DNA of 7,136 nt, from the NCBI GenBank assembly GCA_029975965.1, contig JARKOV010000005.1:1-7136 (forward strand), written 5' to 3'. This document shows positions 5,667-7,136 of the stretch, in pieces (position 1 is the first letter of the stretch; each line of letters opens with the position of its first letter). Below the pieces are notes generated by a model, which was not told the origin of the DNA, ran no database searches, and was given only the letters and a program-made list of their open reading frames with translations. A program made the translations under genes and the position numbers. The DNA is from Anaerolinea sp. (lineage in GTDB: Bacteria; Chloroflexota; Anaerolineae; Anaerolineales; Anaerolineaceae).

Positions 5667-5867
5667 ATGAAGACCAACCTCTCCTATCGCCTTTCGCTGA
5701 GCCTGACCATCCTTTTGACGGCATTGGCTGTCCTCTCTCTGCTGCCGATGTTCGGCGTGTTCCAGATGCGCACCTTTGCGCCGCTTTCCACGCTAGGGCT
5801 GTTGATCCTGGCGGGGATCAACTGCGTGTACCGCGCGGAGGTGATCAAGAAACGCATGCTCCAGTAA
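5667..5867 (+). CDS. Small two-helix membrane protein, function unknown
   Basis: This short protein (66 aa) is not one I recognise. It has two hydrophobic segments, about residues 8-30 (LSLSLTILLTALAVLSLLPM) and 36-54 (TFAPLSTLGLLILAGINCV), joined by a short loop. The C-terminal end is basic (RAEVIKKRMLQ), which suggests both ends face the cytoplasm. The ATG at 5667 has GGAAG 8 nt upstream; a start at 5652 would add five residues. It begins about 28 bp after the nested inverted repeat, on the strand opposite the microcompartment operon, and is followed by 222 bp before the PAS sensor gene. I see no clear promoter or terminator of its own. It could be a regulatory or stress-type small membrane protein, or a spurious frame, although the two clean hydrophobic stretches argue for a real gene. 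Confidence 0.55.
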   Translation: MKTNLSYRLSLSLTILLTALAVLSLLPMFGVFQMRTFAPLSTLGLLILAGINCVYRAEVIKKRMLQ

Positions 5868-5962
5868 GTGCCTGTTCGCTCCGGTCGTATGCGGTCGACT
5901 CGTGGGATGCGTATTCCAGACGCACCTCAGTTCGTTTGCCATTCCCTTTTGTCCAGACAACT
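5868..5962. other. Intergenic stretch without a recognised feature
   Basis: Between the small membrane protein gene and the promoter of the sensor gene I see no convincing gene, terminator or repeat. There is only a weak GCGT/ACGC dyad near 5909-5922. Confidence 0.4.
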
Positions 5963-5990
5963 TTGCCTGCCTCTTGAAAACCGTTATAAT
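5963..5990 (+). promoter_or_regulatory. Sigma-70-type promoter of the PAS sensor gene
   Basis: A perfect TATAAT (5985-5990) is preceded by TTGCCT (5963-5968), a four-of-six match to the -35 consensus, with a 16-nt spacer. The transcription start would be near 5996-5998, about 93 nt before the sensor ATG at 6090. Confidence 0.65.
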
Positions 5991-5995
5991 GGGGA

Positions 5996-6061
5996 ATGAA
6001 CGTCTCCCATCACACCTGCTGCACGGCATGCGGGTTGCGATTCCTGTTCGCCGATTCATAA
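5996..6061 (+). CDS. Possible Cys-rich leader peptide
   Basis: A 21-codon frame (it begins MNVSHHTCCTACG and ends in LFADS) runs from an ATG lying at the predicted transcription start of the sensor gene to a TAA 28 nt before the sensor ATG. It would be leaderless. The HHTC-C-x2-C pattern recalls the start of a zinc-ribbon, so it might also be a gene remnant. No ribosome site precedes it. It is short enough to be chance and is reported with low confidence. Confidence 0.2.
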   Translation: MNVSHHTCCTACGLRFLFADS

Positions 6062-6089
6062 CGCAATCATCCAGGTGGAGACAGAGTCG

Positions 6090-7136
6090 ATGAAACATCC
6101 CGGGATTAGCGCTGTATTTCGATCCACACTGTTGCTGGTGGTGGTGATCGCAGTCAGCGATTTAATCGCCGGGATTTTGTTGTCGATTTACCTGCAAGAG
6201 TCGATCGTCCAGATCAGGGCGATGGCGCTCAAAGACCTTTTCTTCATCCTGTTATACGGATTGGTGCTTTGGGCGGCATTTCGCAGCCGTTTTTTCGCGA
6301 TCGAACAGGCCAACCTGGCGCTGCAGGAGAGCGAAGAACGCTACCGTTCCGTTTTCGAGAACAGCCTGGATGGCATTTTGCTCACCTCGCCGGATGGACG
6401 CATTCTGGCGGCTAACCCGGCGGCTTGCGCGATGTTCCGGCTCAGCGAGGCGGAGATCTGCCGCCTGGGTCGAGATCGCCTGGTTGACCTGACCGACCCG
6501 AACTTACGCAAGGCGCTGGCCGAGCGCGAGCAAACCGGCAAGGTGGTCAGCGAGATAACCTTCCTCCGCGGCGACGGCACACGCTTTCAGGCCGAGGTGT
6601 CTTCGAATATCTTCACATGCCAGGATGGCAGCCTGCGCACGAGCATGATCCTGCGCGATATCAGCGAGCGCAAGCAGGCCGAAGAGGCGCTGCGCATCCA
6701 GCAGGCCCGCTTCCAGATCCTGATCGATAAGATGCCGGCGTTGCTATGGGCTACCGACACTGACCTGCGCTACACCTACGTGACGGGCAACGCGTTGCCA
6801 GGCCTCGGGATCGACACCCGCAGCCTGGTGGGCAAAAAGATGGGCACTGTGATGGGGGAAAAATTGCCGGGGATGGCGCTGATTATGGAGATGCACCAGC
6901 GCTCCTTGCGCGGTGAGGCCACTTCGTATGAGTTCAGCTTGCTGGGCAGGATCTTCCACTGCGACGTGGAGCCGATGCGCGATGCGAGCGGGAACATCTC
7001 CGGGTGCCTGGCAGTTGGGTTGGATGTGACCGAGCACCGCCTTTCGGAGCGCAACGTGCGCAAGCTGTCGCTGGCCGTCGAGCAGGGTGAAGATGCGGTG
7101 ATCATCACCGGCGAAGATGGGACGATTGAATACGTG
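6090..7136 (+). CDS. Membrane-anchored multi-PAS sensor protein (C-terminus outside window)
   Basis: The first 349 residues of a signal-transduction protein lie here; the frame is open to the window edge. Two hydrophobic segments, about residues 11-35 (RSTLLLVVVIAVSDLIAGIL within it) and 49-64 (DLFFILLYGLVLWAAF), anchor it in the inner membrane with only about a 12-residue loop outside. A short coiled linker (70-82) leads to PAS domain 1 (about 83-195: RYRSVFENSLDGILLTSPDG, GDGTRFQAEV, and the PAC ending LRDISERKQAEEAL). PAS 2 spans about 207-318 (FQILIDKMPALLWATDTDLR, ending LAVGLDVTEHRLSE). A third PAS begins at about 326 (LAVEQGEDAVIITGEDGTIE). The output domain, a histidine kinase or a GGDEF/EAL cyclase, is not visible. 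The ATG has GGTGGAG 9 nt upstream. With a tiny outer loop, sensing is probably intracellular through the PAS domains. Any link to the microcompartment is unproven. Confidence 0.9.
   Translation, partial: MKHPGISAVFRSTLLLVVVIAVSDLIAGILLSIYLQESIVQIRAMALKDLFFILLYGLVLWAAFRSRFFAIEQANLALQESEERYRSVFENSLDGILLTSPDGRILAANPAACAMFRLSEAEICRLGRDRLVDLTDPNLRKALAEREQTGKVVSEITFLRGDGTRFQAEVSSNIFTCQDGSLRTSMILRDISERKQAEEALRIQQARFQILIDKMPALLWATDTDLRYTYVTGNALPGLGIDTRSLVGKKMGTVMGEKLPGMALIMEMHQRSLRGEATSYEFSLLGRIFHCDVEPMRDASGNISGCLAVGLDVTEHRLSERNVRKLSLAVEQGEDAVIITGEDGTIEYV

Noticed and set aside
6341..6580. Minus-strand open frame opposite the sensor gene
   Set aside because: The plus strand carries a clear PAS domain here; the minus-strand translation is low-complexity and unsupported.
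1..7136. CRISPR array, tRNA or rRNA genes, transposase genes
   Set aside because: I saw no regularly spaced direct repeats, no tRNA-like cloverleaf or rRNA segment, and no transposase-like protein on either strand.

Overview
The window holds most of a bacterial microcompartment (metabolosome) operon on the minus strand (about 1-5300), an AT-rich divergent intergenic region (5300-5666), and two plus-strand genes: a small membrane protein and the 5' part of a multi-PAS membrane sensor. The DNA is GC-rich with strong third-position GC bias, which is why many long antisense and shadow reading frames appear. The gene set points to an anaerobic or fermentative environmental bacterium. A Chloroflexota (Anaerolineae-like) origin is my guess only; nothing in the window fixes the taxonomy.

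Microcompartment operon, in transcription order (right to left): an RpiB-family sugar-phosphate isomerase (5293-4682), deoxyribose-5-phosphate aldolase DeoC (4671-3745), the pentameric vertex protein EutN/CcmL (3733-3440), a CoA-acylating aldehyde dehydrogenase of the EutE/PduP class (3405-1954), a PduA-like hexameric shell protein (1927-1589), an EutJ-like actin/Hsp70-fold protein (1578-703), a tandem-domain trimeric shell protein (683-45), and the first six codons of a further gene (18-1). Gaps are 10-34 nt, so this looks like one transcript, led by a good sigma-70-type promoter (-35 at 5445-5450, -10 at 5422-5427). DeoC plus RpiB plus an acylating aldehyde dehydrogenase is the signature of the sugar-phosphate-utilising (SPU) class of metabolosome. 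The inferred core chemistry is deoxyribose 5-phosphate to glyceraldehyde 3-phosphate plus acetaldehyde (DeoC), then acetaldehyde to acetyl-CoA (aldehyde dehydrogenase), inside a shell that needs only the three shell types seen here. All three enzymes carry a terminal amphipathic helix of the encapsulation-peptide type.

Intergenic region and right side: between the divergent units lies a striking nested inverted repeat (5514-5639). It has a perfect 22-bp hairpin with a 3-nt loop in the middle and about 21-bp outer arms, and looks like a MITE-type element or large cruciform. To its right are a 66-residue two-helix membrane protein (5667-5867), a promoter with a perfect TATAAT (5985-5990), a possible 21-residue Cys-rich leader peptide, and a sensor protein with two membrane helices and at least three PAS domains that runs off the window at 7136.

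The most interesting details are the substituted catalytic position in RpiB, a four-cysteine cluster between the targeting helix and the barrel of DeoC, a DERA-like C-terminal tyrosine tail on DeoC, and the nested palindrome.
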